Shown here: one piece after another, positions 55,592-64,000 of the stretch
How the letters are laid out: every line of letters begins with the position of its first letter
Position numbering within the stretch: the first letter of the stretch is position 1
DNA from: Virgifigura deserti
GTDB lineage: Bacteria; Pseudomonadota; Alphaproteobacteria; Dongiales; Dongiaceae
DNA length: 64,000 bases
NCBI GenBank assembly: GCA_003576685.1
Contig: QOZR01000007.1
Span: 226,671-290,670 of the forward strand
Direction: 5' to 3'
Translations under genes and position numbers: made by a program
The notes under the pieces: generated by a model
Told to the model about the DNA's origin: nothing
Seen by the model: only the letters and a program-made list of their open reading frames with translations
Database searches by the model: none

Positions 55592-57121
55592 TCAGGTCCG
55601 CGCGACCCGGTTCTCCATCGCGACCTCCGCCTCCAGGCTCTCCTTGTCGCGTCCGATCGTCACGACCGCGAGCGTCTTGCCGTCGCGTTCATAGGCGAGC
55701 CGACAATCGCCGTCTTCGATCCGACCGTCGATGGCGATGCGGTCCCACCGCTCCGCATAACCGACATAGTTGACGCTGGTGTCATAGTGCTGCGTCCAGA
55801 AGAAGGGAGGGATATCGAACCGTTCGCGCCGGCCGAGGATGTTCTTCGCAGCCGTTTGCCCCTGGCGCTCCGCCACGACCCAGTGCTCGACACGAATCCG
55901 ATCGCCCGTGAGCGGGTCCGGCCAGCGCGCGATGTCCCCAATCGCGAACACGCCCGGCGCGCTCGTCTCGAGATATTCGTTCACTAGAATGCCCCGATCC
56001 GTCCGGATGCCGGCCTGTTCCGCAATTTCGGTCACCGGCCTCACGCCGATTCCGACGATGACGAGATCGGCCTCGATCGTCTCGCCGTTCTGCAGGGTCA
56101 CCGACCGGTCGTCGATCGCGGCGAGGGTCTGTTCGAGATGGAAGCGCACGCCGCGCCCCTCATGAAGCTTGCGGATATGGTCTCCCATCTCCGGGCCAAG
56201 CACGCGCTCCATCGGGCGTTTGCCCGGCGCCACGACATGCACCTCCAGGTCGCGCACGCGCAGGGCGGCCGCAACCTCCATTCCAATAAAGCTCGCGCCG
56301 ACCACGACGGCACGCGTCGCCTGCCCGGCCGCGCGAATGATGGCGCGACAGTCATCCAATGACCGCAGATAGTGGACATGGGGGCGATCGGCGCCCGGCA
56401 GGTCGAGCCGCACAGGTTCCCCGCCCGTCGCCAGGACCAGCGCGTCGTAGGCCCGTGCGCTGCCGTCGGACAGCGTGACCTGCTTGCCGCGCGTGTCGAT
56501 CGCGGTCGCACGGGTCTTCAGCAGAAGCTCGATATCGTGCTTCTTGTAGAACTTCTCCGAGCGGAGCGGAATCCACTCCTCGGGCGCGGTGCCGGCCAGA
56601 TAATCCTTCGACAGGTTGGGCCGGTCATAGGGCACGGACTCGTCCGCGCTGATCATGACGATGCGACCCGAATGGCCTTCCCGGCGCAGCATCTCCGCCG
56701 CGGCATTGCCGGCCCCGCCGCCGCCGATGATGACGACCGTGTCGGGCGTCCGCGCCTCGCCCGCCATGCGCCGTTCGCCGGGTTTGATTCGCTCCTGCAC
56801 GACGAGCTTGCCGTCCCGCTTTTCGACCCGCCAGCAGGGGACGGGGTTGAGCGCCGGAGCCCGGATCGCCTCGCCGGTGCGCAGGTCGAAGCAGGCGTGA
56901 TGCCAGGGGCAGCGAACCGTGTCGCCGACCATCAGGCCCTCGGCGAGGGGTCCGTTGTAATGCGTGCAGTTCGCGCCGATCGCGAAATATGCGTCGCCGC
57001 GCCGTGCGACAAGGACGGGTTCGCCCGCGGCGTGCCCCTGCAGCATGGCGCCGTCGGCAAGCTCGTTCAATGCGATCCCCGCCGCAAGGTCGGGACCGCT
57101 CAATTCCTGCTTTCCAGCCAT
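55592..57121 (-). CDS. Rieske-FAD oxidoreductase (AIF-like)
   Basis: 509 residues. An N-terminal Rieske domain (about 5-110; GANCTHYNGPLAEG and RCPWHHACFDLRTG give the Cys-His 2Fe-2S ligands) fused to a pyridine nucleotide-disulphide reductase (VVIIGGGGAGNAAAEMLRRE, RAVVVGASFIGMEVAAALRV, APGVFAIGDIARWPD) and a C-terminal reductase domain. It resembles ferredoxin reductases and AIF-like proteins that pass electrons from NADH. ATG 57121 is preferred. Monocistronic. Confidence 0.92.
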   Translation of the reverse strand: MAGKQELSGPDLAAGIALNELADGAMLQGHAAGEPVLVARRGDAYFAIGANCTHYNGPLAEGLMVGDTVRCPWHHACFDLRTGEAIRAPALNPVPCWRVEKRDGKLVVQERIKPGERRMAGEARTPDTVVIIGGGGAGNAAAEMLRREGHSGRIVMISADESVPYDRPNLSKDYLAGTAPEEWIPLRSEKFYKKHDIELLLKTRATAIDTRGKQVTLSDGSARAYDALVLATGGEPVRLDLPGADRPHVHYLRSLDDCRAIIRAAGQATRAVVVGASFIGMEVAAALRVRDLEVHVVAPGKRPMERVLGPEMGDHIRKLHEGRGVRFHLEQTLAAIDDRSVTLQNGETIEADLVIVGIGVRPVTEIAEQAGIRTDRGILVNEYLETSAPGVFAIGDIARWPDPLTGDRIRVEHWVVAERQGQTAAKNILGRRERFDIPPFFWTQHYDTSVNYVGYAERWDRIAIDGRIEDGDCRLAYERDGKTLAVVTIGRDKESLEAEVAMENRVART

Positions 57122-57249
57122 CGCCCCTTCTCCCAAGCTCGGTCGCGCGCCGTGAGCGCTATGTTTGCACAAGCGGCCGGCCCGCCGAAAGTTCCGCGGA
57201 GGGACGATAGGCGAGCCGGTCCTTAAGGGGCGCAGGTTTTCGGGACGTG

Positions 57250-58020
57250 CTACTGTCCGGCCGGCTCCTCGCCGGCGCTGGCGGCCTGCCGTCGTTTGCG
57301 GGCGCGCCGCGCCAGCATGTTGAGGCCTTCGACCAGGGCGGAGAAGGCCATCGCGGCGTAGATATAGCCCTTCGGCACATGCACGCCGAATCCGTCGGCG
57401 ATCAGCATGGTTCCGATGAGGAGCAGAAACCCCAGCGCCAGCATGACGATGGTCGGATTATTGTGGATGAAGTTCGCAAGCGGATCGGCCGCGAACAGCA
57501 TCACCAGGACTGCGACGACGACCGCCACCATCATCACTGGGATGTGGTCGGTCATGCCGACCGCGGTGATGATGCTGTCGATCGAGAAGACGAGATCGAG
57601 AAGCAGGATCTGAAAAATCGCCGCCCCGAAGCCGATTCCGGCCGCCTTGCCCCCGAACATGTCGGGACCGGGGTCGGGGTCGACATTGTGATGGATCTCC
57701 TTGGTCGACTTCCACACCAGGAACAGCCCGCCGGCGATCAGGATCAGGTCGCGCCAGGAGAAGCCGTGGCCGAACAGCTCGAACAGCGGCGTGGTGAGCT
57801 GCACGATGAAGGCGACGGTGCCGAGCAGCGCCAGCCGTAGGACCAGGGCGAGGCCGATGCCGATCCGCCGACCGCGCGAGCGCTGATGCTCCGGCAGCTT
57901 GTTGGTGAGGATCGAGATGAAGATGAGGTTGTCGATGCCCAACACCACTTCCATGGCGATCAGCGTGGCGAGCGCCGCCCAGACGGCGGGGTCGGCGGCA
58001 AGAGTGATCAGATAATCCAT
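57250..58020 (-). CDS. TerC-family integral membrane protein
   Basis: 256 residues, about seven helices, with TerC signatures: [20 protein letters not shown] (conserved Glu and Asp), [12 protein letters not shown], and [20 protein letters not shown]. TerC proteins export metal ions, notably manganese, or assist tellurite resistance. GGAG precedes the ATG. It is 19 bases downstream of the lipid kinase gene, so they probably share an operon. Confidence 0.92.
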   Translation of the reverse strand: MDYLITLAADPAVWAALATLIAMEVVLGIDNLIFISILTNKLPEHQRSRGRRIGIGLALVLRLALLGTVAFIVQLTTPLFELFGHGFSWRDLILIAGGLFLVWKSTKEIHHNVDPDPGPDMFGGKAAGIGFGAAIFQILLLDLVFSIDSIITAVGMTDHIPVMMVAVVVAVLVMLFAADPLANFIHNNPTIVMLALGFLLLIGTMLIADGFGVHVPKGYIYAAMAFSALVEGLNMLARRARKRRQAASAGEEPAGQ

Positions 58021-58039
58021 GGGCTCTCCAGATGGCCTC

Positions 58040-58972
58040 CTAGGGGTGAAGGGCGGGCCGCTGCGCGGTGGACCCGGCGGGGACGAACACGGTTACGGCG
58101 GCGCGCCGGATTCGGAAATGGGCCGGCGTCGTCGTGACCAGCTCGCCGTCGGCATTGACCTCGTGCTCGCGTGGCGTGCGGAGCGTCAGCTCCGTGGTGC
58201 CGAAGGTGCGCACGTCTTTCCATCGCCCATGCGTGCCGCGCCGGAGCGCGGGCAGAAGCGCGAGGAGCTGACTCCAATGGTGGATTTCCAGGCTGTAGAC
58301 GTCGAGCCGGCCGTCATCCGGCTGCGCGGTGTCCTCCACCGTCATGCCGCCCCCATAGAATCGCCCGTTGCCGACCGAGACCTGCACCGTGCGCACCGTC
58401 TCGGTCGAGCCGTCATGATCGATATGGACGGTGAACGGGCGACTCTCAGCCAGAAGCCGCAGGGCCGCGACCGCGTAGCCGAGCGTGCCCCAGCGCTTCT
58501 TAGCCTCCGAGGTGAGCCCGCGCGCCAGATCGGCGCTGAAACCGATGCTCGCGACATTGAAGAAAAGATGCCCGTTGACCTCACCGAGGTCCAGCCGCCG
58601 CGTGCCTCCCTCCAGAATGACGCGCGCCGCCTCGACGGGGGCGAGCGGCAGCGCCAGGGTTCTGGCAAGGTCGTTGGCGGTGCCGAGGGGAAGGATGCCA
58701 AGCGGCAGGCCGGTCTCCATCAGCCCGGCCGCCGCCGAATTCATCGTGCCGTCGCCGCCGCCGACGATGACGAGATCGACCTCTTCCGCATGCGCCCGGA
58801 TGGCGTCGGACAGCTTGGTGTCCTTGGAGAGCGGCGGCTCGATCAGCTCGAGCCCCCCCGCCTTGAGAAGATCGAGAGCGTCCGTAATGGAGCCGCCGGC
58901 GCGGCGGGCGCGGCGATTGACGAGAAGGAGGGCGCGCTTGGATCGGGGCCCGTCGTCGGGAAGAGGCGGCAT
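58040..58972 (-). CDS. Diacylglycerol/lipid kinase (YegS/DgkB-like)
   Basis: 310 residues. DAGK catalytic domain with nucleotide-binding [20 protein letters not shown] and [16 protein letters not shown], then a C-terminal beta-sandwich ([20 protein letters not shown]). It phosphorylates a lipid or long-chain base at the membrane. The ATG at 58972 has no strong ribosome site. It is the first gene of the two-gene unit with terC. Confidence 0.9.
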   Translation of the reverse strand: MPPLPDDGPRSKRALLLVNRRARRAGGSITDALDLLKAGGLELIEPPLSKDTKLSDAIRAHAEEVDLVIVGGGDGTMNSAAAGLMETGLPLGILPLGTANDLARTLALPLAPVEAARVILEGGTRRLDLGEVNGHLFFNVASIGFSADLARGLTSEAKKRWGTLGYAVAALRLLAESRPFTVHIDHDGSTETVRTVQVSVGNGRFYGGGMTVEDTAQPDDGRLDVYSLEIHHWSQLLALLPALRRGTHGRWKDVRTFGTTELTLRTPREHEVNADGELVTTTPAHFRIRRAAVTVFVPAGSTAQRPALHP

Positions 58973-59126
58973 GTAGCTTTTAGAGTAGAATCCGGGACTT
59001 CCGAGATGGGATCGGCAACCGCCGGAGGCAAGGCTGCTTCTGCACCGCCGAAGACCTCACGCCTTGGCGTCGGGCCGCCCGTTTCCTACCTGATTATTGT
59101 TAACAGGAGAAGAAGGACCCGATCCG

Positions 59127-59873
59127 ATGCTCGATGCAAAACGATTGCTCGACCAGTTCCTCGGGAGCCAGGCCGGCCGTGGACTCGCTGAAAAGACCGG
59201 CGGAGGGTTCGACCCGTCGCAGCTCGGCGACCTTGCCCGCAACCTTGGAGATGGTCTCGGGAGCGGGTCCTTCGGAGGCGGGGCGCTTGCCGGCGGCCTC
59301 GCCGGCATCCTGCTCGGGTCGAAGAAGGGCCGCAAGCTCGGCGGCTCGGCCCTGAAGATCGGCGGCTTGGCCCTGGTCGGCGCGCTCGCCTACAAGGCCT
59401 ATCAGGATTGGCAGGCCGGCAAGCGGCCGATGGCCGCATCGGCGCCACAGAGCGACGCCGTGCTGCCGCCGCCCGGCGACACGCCCTTCAATCCCTCCAC
59501 CGAATCCGAGCAGCAGTCGCTCGGCCGCCACCTGCTGCGCGCCATGATCGCCGCCGCCAAGGCCGACGGCCATATCGACGCGGAGGAGCAGGCGAACATC
59601 TTCGCCGAGATGGACAAGCTCGATCTCGATGCCGATGACAAGGCGTTCGTGATGGACGAGCTGCGCGCGCGCCTCGACGTCGACGCGGTGGCGAAGGCCG
59701 CGCGCACGCCGGAGGAGGCGGCCGAGATCTACACCGCCTCGCTGCTCGCCATCGATATCGACAATGCCGCCGAGCGCGGTTATCTCGCCTTGCTCGCCGC
59801 CCGGCTGAAGCTCGACGACGCGCTCGTCGAGCATCTGCACGCCACCGTCGAAGGCGCTACCGAGAAGGTATAG
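59127..59873 (+). CDS. DUF533 / TerB-like protein
   Basis: 248 residues. N-terminal DAKRLLDQFLGSQ, a glycine-rich membrane-like stretch (FGGGALAGGLAGILLG, GGLALVGALAYKAYQDW) and a C-terminal TerB-like helical domain (LLRAMIAAAKADGHIDAEEQ). DUF533 proteins (YebE type) are inner-membrane associated and of unknown function. ATG 59127 follows AAGGA. It is convergent with the downstream aldo-keto reductase, only seven bases away. Confidence 0.9.
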   Translation: MLDAKRLLDQFLGSQAGRGLAEKTGGGFDPSQLGDLARNLGDGLGSGSFGGGALAGGLAGILLGSKKGRKLGGSALKIGGLALVGALAYKAYQDWQAGKRPMAASAPQSDAVLPPPGDTPFNPSTESEQQSLGRHLLRAMIAAAKADGHIDAEEQANIFAEMDKLDLDADDKAFVMDELRARLDVDAVAKAARTPEEAAEIYTASLLAIDIDNAAERGYLALLAARLKLDDALVEHLHATVEGATEKV

Positions 59874-59880
59874 CCCCAGC

Positions 59881-60915
59881 TCACACCGGCGGCGGGTTGA
59901 GCCGGGCGAAGCCGGCCTGACGCCGGTAGGGCCAGTAGGGGTAAGCCGCCGTCACCGCGCTGGCAGCATCCAGCCGGGCCATCTGTTCGGGTGTCAGCGT
60001 CCAGCCGACGGCACCCAGGTTCTGGCGGAGCTGCGCTTCGTTCCGGGCGCCGATGACGACGGTGGACACGGTGGGGCGCTGGAGCAGCCAGTTGATCGCG
60101 ATCTGCGGAATCGTCCGGCCGGTTTCCTTCGCCACCGCGTCGAGGGCGTCGACCACCCGGAAAAGCAGCGCGTCCTCCACCGGCGGGCCATAGTCGGCGG
60201 TCTGGTGCAGACGGCTGACCTCAGGCAGGGGCTGGCCGCGGCGCAGCTTGCCGGTGAGCCGGCCCCAACCCAGGGGACTCCAAACCACCGCGCCGACGCC
60301 CTGGTCGAGACCGAGCGGCATCAGCTCCCACTCATAGTCACGGCCGATCAGCGAATAGTAGGCTTGGTTCGCGACATAGCGCGGATAGCCGTATTTCTCG
60401 GCCGCCGCCAGCGACTTCATCAGCTGCCAGCCGGAGAAGTTCGAGACGCCGACATAGCGGATCTTCCCGGTGCGCACGAGGTCGTCGAGCGTCGAGAGAA
60501 CCTCCTCGACCGGCGTCGTCGAGTCGAAGGCGTGAAGCTGGAGGAGGTCGATATAGTCGGTCCCCAGGCGCCGCAGCGCCGCCTCGCATGCCTGGATCAG
60601 ACGGGAGCGTGAGGATCCGGCGTCGTACGGCCCGTCGCCCATCGGAAGGCCTGTCTTGGTGGAGAGGATCACCTGATCCCGCCGCCCCCTGATCGCCTGG
60701 CCCAGCACCTCCTCGGACGCGCCGTCGGAATAGACGTCGGCGGTGTCGAACAAGGTGACGCCCGCCTCCAGGCAGATGTCGATCAGCCGCCGGGCTTCGG
60801 CAGCGTCCGTGTCGCCCCAGGCACTGAACAGCGGTCCCTGACCGCCGAAGGTGCCGGCGCCGAAGCTCAGGACCGGGACCTTCAGCCCCGACGCGCCCAG
60901 ATGTCTGTATTCCAT
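59881..60915 (-). CDS. Aldo-keto reductase
   Basis: 344 residues. Typical AKR barrel: LEAGVTLFDTADVYSDGASE (catalytic Asp, Tyr), STKTGLPMG (Lys), LLQLHAFDSTTP (His) and the C-terminal NADPH site VVIGARNEAQLRQNL. It reduces carbonyls with NADPH in the cytoplasm. ATG 60915 follows GAGGAG. It is 59 bases downstream of the MFS gene, probably co-transcribed and controlled by the divergent LysR regulator. Confidence 0.93.
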   Translation of the reverse strand: MEYRHLGASGLKVPVLSFGAGTFGGQGPLFSAWGDTDAAEARRLIDICLEAGVTLFDTADVYSDGASEEVLGQAIRGRRDQVILSTKTGLPMGDGPYDAGSSRSRLIQACEAALRRLGTDYIDLLQLHAFDSTTPVEEVLSTLDDLVRTGKIRYVGVSNFSGWQLMKSLAAAEKYGYPRYVANQAYYSLIGRDYEWELMPLGLDQGVGAVVWSPLGWGRLTGKLRRGQPLPEVSRLHQTADYGPPVEDALLFRVVDALDAVAKETGRTIPQIAINWLLQRPTVSTVVIGARNEAQLRQNLGAVGWTLTPEQMARLDAASAVTAAYPYWPYRRQAGFARLNPPPV

Positions 60916-60974
60916 GTTCGAACTCCTCGATTGTGAAATGAAATCACCCGCTCGTGCGGCATGGACCCTTCGTC

Positions 60975-62162
60975 TCAGATGTCGCAGAGCGCCCGCCCGT
61001 CGGCAGCCGGTGAGGCTCGCCGGTCGAGATGCGCGCTCCAGAGCGCGACACCGAGGCCAGTGGCGGTAACGACGGCAGCCACCCAGGTGACCGCGCCAAG
61101 GCCAGGCCCCTGCTCGATGACTACGCCGCCCAACCATGCGCCGAGCGCGTTGCCGAGATTGAAGGCGGCGATATTCAGGCTCGAGGCGAGGCTCTGGCCG
61201 GCACCGCCGGCCTTCTCCAATACACGGAGCTGCAACGGAGCCACCGTGGCGAAGGCCGCCGCGCCCAGGAGCCCGACGAAGATCACCGCCGTAACCCCGC
61301 TATGCACCGCCAGCGTCATGGCGGCGAGGACCAACGCGAGGATGGTCAGGGTTCCGAGTAGCGCCGGCATGGGGCCGCGGTCCGCAAGGCGTCCGCCGAG
61401 CAGGTTGCCGGCGGCAAGACCGGCGCCGAACACCAGGAGAATCGGAGAAACCGCTTCGGGGGAGAAGCCGGAGATCTGCGTCAGAATGGGCTGTACATAG
61501 GTGAAGACCGTGAAGACGCCGGCATAGCCCAGTACGGTCATCAGCAGCCCGAGCAGGACCTGCGGCCGGGCGAGGACGGCGAGTTCGTCGCGCAGCGGCG
61601 CAGTGTCCGTGCGCTCGCCGGCACGCGGCACGAACAGGGCGAGCACGACGCTCGCCGCCACGCCGATGGCTGCGACCACCCAGAAGGTGGCGCGCCAGCC
61701 ATAAGCCAGGCCGAGCCAAGCGCCGAAGGGAACGCCAAGCAAGGTCGCCGCCGTCAAGCCCGTGAACATTACGGCGATGGCGGAGGCCCTCCGGTCGGGC
61801 GCGACGAGGCCGGTCGCCACCACGGAGCCGACGCCGAAGAACGTGCCGTGGGCAAGAGATGTGACGACGCGGGCCGTCATCAGCGCGCCATAGCTTGGCG
61901 CGAGCGCACAGGCCAAATTGCCCAGGGTGAAGATCGCCATGAGGGCTATCAGCACCGTCTTGCGCGGCAAGCGGCGGGTGGCGAGCGTCAGCACCGGCGC
62001 GCCGACGAAGACGCCGAGCGCATAGCCGGAGATCAGCAGCCCGGCGGCCGGGATCGATACGCCGAGATCGGCCGAAACCTGCAGCAACAGGCCCATGATC
62101 ACGAACTCGGTGGTCCCGATGCCGAAGGCTCCGGCGGTGAGGGCGTAGACGGCGATCGGCAT
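60975..62162 (-). CDS. MFS efflux transporter (AraJ-like)
   Basis: 395 residues with twelve predicted helices. Matches the arabinose-efflux/DHA1 group: YALTAGAFGIGTTEFVIMGL, the loop LATRRLPRKTVLIALM between helices 2 and 3, and LLGGRLADRGPMPALLG. It exports small molecules by proton antiport. The start is ATG 62162; a longer frame to 62249 is not supported. Divergent from lysR, followed by an aldo-keto reductase. Confidence 0.9.
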   Translation of the reverse strand: MPIAVYALTAGAFGIGTTEFVIMGLLLQVSADLGVSIPAAGLLISGYALGVFVGAPVLTLATRRLPRKTVLIALMAIFTLGNLACALAPSYGALMTARVVTSLAHGTFFGVGSVVATGLVAPDRRASAIAVMFTGLTAATLLGVPFGAWLGLAYGWRATFWVVAAIGVAASVVLALFVPRAGERTDTAPLRDELAVLARPQVLLGLLMTVLGYAGVFTVFTYVQPILTQISGFSPEAVSPILLVFGAGLAAGNLLGGRLADRGPMPALLGTLTILALVLAAMTLAVHSGVTAVIFVGLLGAAAFATVAPLQLRVLEKAGGAGQSLASSLNIAAFNLGNALGAWLGGVVIEQGPGLGAVTWVAAVVTATGLGVALWSAHLDRRASPAADGRALCDI

Positions 62163-62269
62163 GAAATGGGCGCTCCAAGTGCGATCCGAATGTCGCGCCT
62201 CAAAGGTAGAAGCCGGGCTTGCCGTGAGATAGAGTGCCGAACGACACATGATCTATGAATTGAGTTCAC

Positions 62270-63175
62270 ATGGCGCGGTTGGAGACGAGCCGGTCAGGCG
62301 AGATGGAGGTGTTCGTACGGGTCGTGGAGCTCTCAGGCTTCTCGGCTGCGGCCCGTTCGTTCCGCATCACACCCTCGGCGGTGAGTAAGCTGGTGGCGCG
62401 CCTCGAGGCCCGGCTCGGTGCCCGCCTCTTCAATCGCTCCACGCGCAAGCTGCAGCTCACGCCCGAGGGGCTGGCCTTCTACGAACGCTGTGTGCGGATC
62501 CTGGCCGATATGGACGAGGCCGAGCGCGAAGCTTCGGCCGGAACGGCACCCCGCGGCCGGGTGCGCGTCAACGCCAACGTCCCGTTCGGCCTGCATCATC
62601 TTCTGCCGCTCGTCCCCGACTTCCTCGCGCAGCACCCTGAGGTAACGCTCGACATCGTGCTCACGGACCAGGTGATCGACCTTCTGGACGAGCGCGCCGA
62701 TGTCGCTATCCGGGTCGGCCCTCTGCGCGCGTCGCAGCTTATCGCGCGCAAGCTCGGCGAAAGCCGCATGGCGGTGGTGGCCGCACCGAGCTATCTCGAG
62801 CGCCGCGGGATCCCACAGACTCTCGCCGATATCGAGGATCACAATCGGATCGGCTTCAACTTCGCCCGCAGCTTCGAAGAATGGCCGTTCATCGAGGCCG
62901 GCGCCGTCAGAACCCTGCCCGCTTGCGGCGACGTCCAAGTCGGCGACGGCGAAAGCGCGCGCAGGCTGGCCCTGGCCGGCGTCGGGCTTGCGCGGCTCGC
63001 TCTGTTTCATATCGGCCGCGATATCGAGGCCGGCCGCCTGCGGCCCGTGCTCGAGAACCTCAACCCCGGCGACGTCGAGGACATCCACGCTGTCTTTGTC
63101 GGCCAAGGGGGCCACCTGCCCGCCCGCGTCCGCGCCTTCATTGACTATCTCGCCAAGACGGTGCGATTCCACTGA
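62270..63175 (+). CDS. LysR-family transcriptional regulator
   Basis: 301 residues: winged helix-turn-helix at the N-terminus (VELSGFSAAARSFRITPSAV, SKLVARLEARLGARLFNRST) and a LysR substrate-binding domain (VRVNANVPFGLHHLLPLVPD, VIDLLDERADVAIRVGPL). The 107-base divergent gap to the MFS gene holds a partial palindrome (TGAATTGAGTTCA, 62256-62268). It likely regulates the MFS-aldo-keto reductase unit. Confidence 0.93.
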   Translation: MARLETSRSGEMEVFVRVVELSGFSAAARSFRITPSAVSKLVARLEARLGARLFNRSTRKLQLTPEGLAFYERCVRILADMDEAEREASAGTAPRGRVRVNANVPFGLHHLLPLVPDFLAQHPEVTLDIVLTDQVIDLLDERADVAIRVGPLRASQLIARKLGESRMAVVAAPSYLERRGIPQTLADIEDHNRIGFNFARSFEEWPFIEAGAVRTLPACGDVQVGDGESARRLALAGVGLARLALFHIGRDIEAGRLRPVLENLNPGDVEDIHAVFVGQGGHLPARVRAFIDYLAKTVRFH

Positions 63176-63478
63176 GCGCGTCGAAATCCTTTACACGCCC
63201 GAGGCCCGTGTTAAGAGGCCTCAGTTCATCGGATTCTCTTATATTCGTGGCATTCGCTGGAACCCGAGCAAGAGATCTCAAGAAATTGAGGGCAATTGCC
63301 TGTAGGAACATTTTACACCGACGCCCCGATTTTCCTTTGCTCCTCCCCTACAACCTTGAAAAGCCGGCATTCTGCGGATTTGGCACGGAATTTGCTGATC
63401 TTTAGAACACCCACGAGTCTTGGGAGCGTTTGCATCGAGTGCCGCTGCTAAGCACGGCGGCACCGCATGGGGGGACAA
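63176..63478. other. Intergenic region with a sigma-54 promoter
   Basis: About 300 bases, more AT-rich than the rest. It holds a weak 6-base-pair hairpin (GAGGCC/GGCCTC, 63201-63222) after lysR, a sigma-54 promoter (63381-63396) and a 70-base leader with a GCCGC/GCGGC stem (63441-63461). Enhancer sites for a sigma-54 activator would be expected in 63220-63330, but none was recognised. Confidence 0.55.
63381..63396 (+). promoter_or_regulatory. Sigma-54 promoter
   Basis: TGGCACG (63381-63387), four bases, TTGCT (63392-63396), an exact match to TGGCACG-N4-TTGCW with the GG and GC dinucleotides ten bases apart. Transcription would begin near 63407, about 72 bases before the secreted-protein ATG. 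Confidence 0.8.
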
Positions 63479-64000
63479 ATGCGTCACGTTCTGTCAGGCC
63501 ACCATCACGGCACGGCCGTCATCCGTTCATCTGCGACGATTCTCAAGCGATCATCTTCCGTCATCGCCCTCACCTTCGCCATCGGCTTGGCCGCACCGGC
63601 GCTGGCCGGTCCGATCACGGCGACCTGGAACGGTGGTGCTGGCAACTGGATGGATTCGAACTGGAGCTTCGATGCTTCGGCCGGCTCGACCTTCCCGCGC
63701 AATGACGCGACCGATCAGTACAATGTGCGCATCGATGGCGGGAACACCGGCACGGCCTCCGCCGTCACCCTGACTGCACCCGCAACCATCGACAGCCTCG
63801 ATGTCGATACCGACGACAGCCTGCTCGTTGAGGGAACAGGCCTTACGATCGTTCGGGATCCGAGCCGTCCGGCGAGCGGCAGCGTCCAGAACAGCGGCAG
63901 CATCACGGTCGAGGCGCAGGGGATCGGCTTTGCCAGGCTGCGGCTCGAGAGCGATGTGACCTTCGACGGCGGCGGCGTGCTGACGCTGGCCGGGCCGGCC
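63479..64000 (+). CDS. Secreted beta-rich surface/PEP-CTERM-like protein (partial, C-terminus outside window)
   Basis: 174 residues visible. A long signal peptide (SSSVIALTFAIGLAAPALA, cleavage near ALA-GP at residue 43), then TATWNGGAGNWMDSNWSF and DATDQYNVRIDGGNTGTASA, the start of a repetitive beta-strand region (TIDSLDVDTDDSLLVEGTGL, QNSGSITVEAQG). This pattern is common in autotransporter-associated and PEP-CTERM surface proteins. GGGGGGAC precedes ATG 63479; an in-frame ATG at 63467 overlaps that site. It is transcribed from the sigma-54 promoter upstream. The sorting signal, if any, lies beyond the window. Confidence 0.75.
   Translation, partial: MRHVLSGHHHGTAVIRSSATILKRSSSVIALTFAIGLAAPALAGPITATWNGGAGNWMDSNWSFDASAGSTFPRNDATDQYNVRIDGGNTGTASAVTLTAPATIDSLDVDTDDSLLVEGTGLTIVRDPSRPASGSVQNSGSITVEAQGIGFARLRLESDVTFDGGGVLTLAGPA

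Overview
The window is 64 kb of GC-rich chromosomal DNA. Gene density is high, ATGA/TGATG stop-start overlaps are common, and most starts have purine-rich Shine-Dalgarno sites. Gene content points to an alphaproteobacterium of the Rhizobiales/Rhodospirillales kind: a rhizobial-type glpDSTPQUV glycerol ABC transporter operon with glpR and glpK, matches to the alphaproteobacterial EcfG stress-promoter consensus (GGAAC-N17-CGTT), REP-like palindromes whose translation reads LRQAQ, and many families typical of this class. I cannot name the genus. No tRNA, rRNA, CRISPR array, complete IS element or prophage was seen. The window cuts a permease gene at its left edge and a secreted-protein gene at its right edge.

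Layout. 1-4.5 kb: an APC-family (ethanolamine-type) permease co-transcribed with three small membrane proteins, next to a PAS hybrid histidine kinase and a NarL-type response regulator. 4.7-15 kb: the complete glycerol / glycerol-3-phosphate locus (glpV, U, Q, P, T, S, D on the minus strand, then glpR, with glpK divergent). 15-18.7 kb: trans-3-hydroxy-L-proline dehydratase divergent from an N-carbamoyl-amino-acid hydrolase, then a DUF2000 gene and an AraC regulator whose start codons overlap. 19.2-23.9 kb: the prkA-yeaH-spoVR stress/stationary-phase operon. 23.9-26.4 kb: a formyltransferase like the N-terminal domain of 10-formyl-THF dehydrogenase behind two GntR-type palindromes, and two unknown membrane proteins. 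26.7-33.3 kb: a dipeptide/oligopeptide-type ABC importer operon with an acetamidase/formamidase gene inside it, the amidase being bracketed by two pairs of palindromic repeats.

33.4-45.6 kb is a patchwork of small transcription units: a SAM methyltransferase and MmyB-type XRE regulator divergent from NTF2-like and ABM monooxygenase genes; a partly degenerate ogt/ada paralogue; a Tat-exported aldo-keto reductase with a DUF6064 membrane protein; a PEP-mutase-family enzyme; cardiolipin synthase; an ada-(2OG oxygenase)-alkB alkylation-repair operon; and an SMR efflux pump with its TetR regulator. 45.7-51.5 kb holds a broken PotC-type permease fragment, an FkbM methyltransferase, a HAD phosphatase, VanZ and PAP2 membrane proteins and a proline-rich protein behind an exact EcfG-type promoter. 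51.8-55.5 kb encodes a CheB-CheR-PAS-histidine kinase fusion and a stand-alone receiver. 55.6-64 kb has a Rieske-FAD reductase, TerC, a YegS-like lipid kinase, a DUF533 protein, an aldo-keto reductase/MFS pair divergent from a LysR regulator, and finally a secreted protein behind a textbook sigma-54 promoter.

How the parts work together. GlpR probably represses the transporter/dehydrogenase operon and glpK, so that glycerol is imported by GlpSTPQ(U)V, phosphorylated by GlpK and oxidised by GlpD. AAT-N6-GCAA elements like the E. coli Ada box stand before both ada and the ogt-like gene, suggesting a small Ada regulon. One exact and two near EcfG-type promoters suggest that several scattered small genes belong to the general stress response. 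No single cassette here is clearly a new system; the best leads are the regulatory signals and unusual associations listed under findings.
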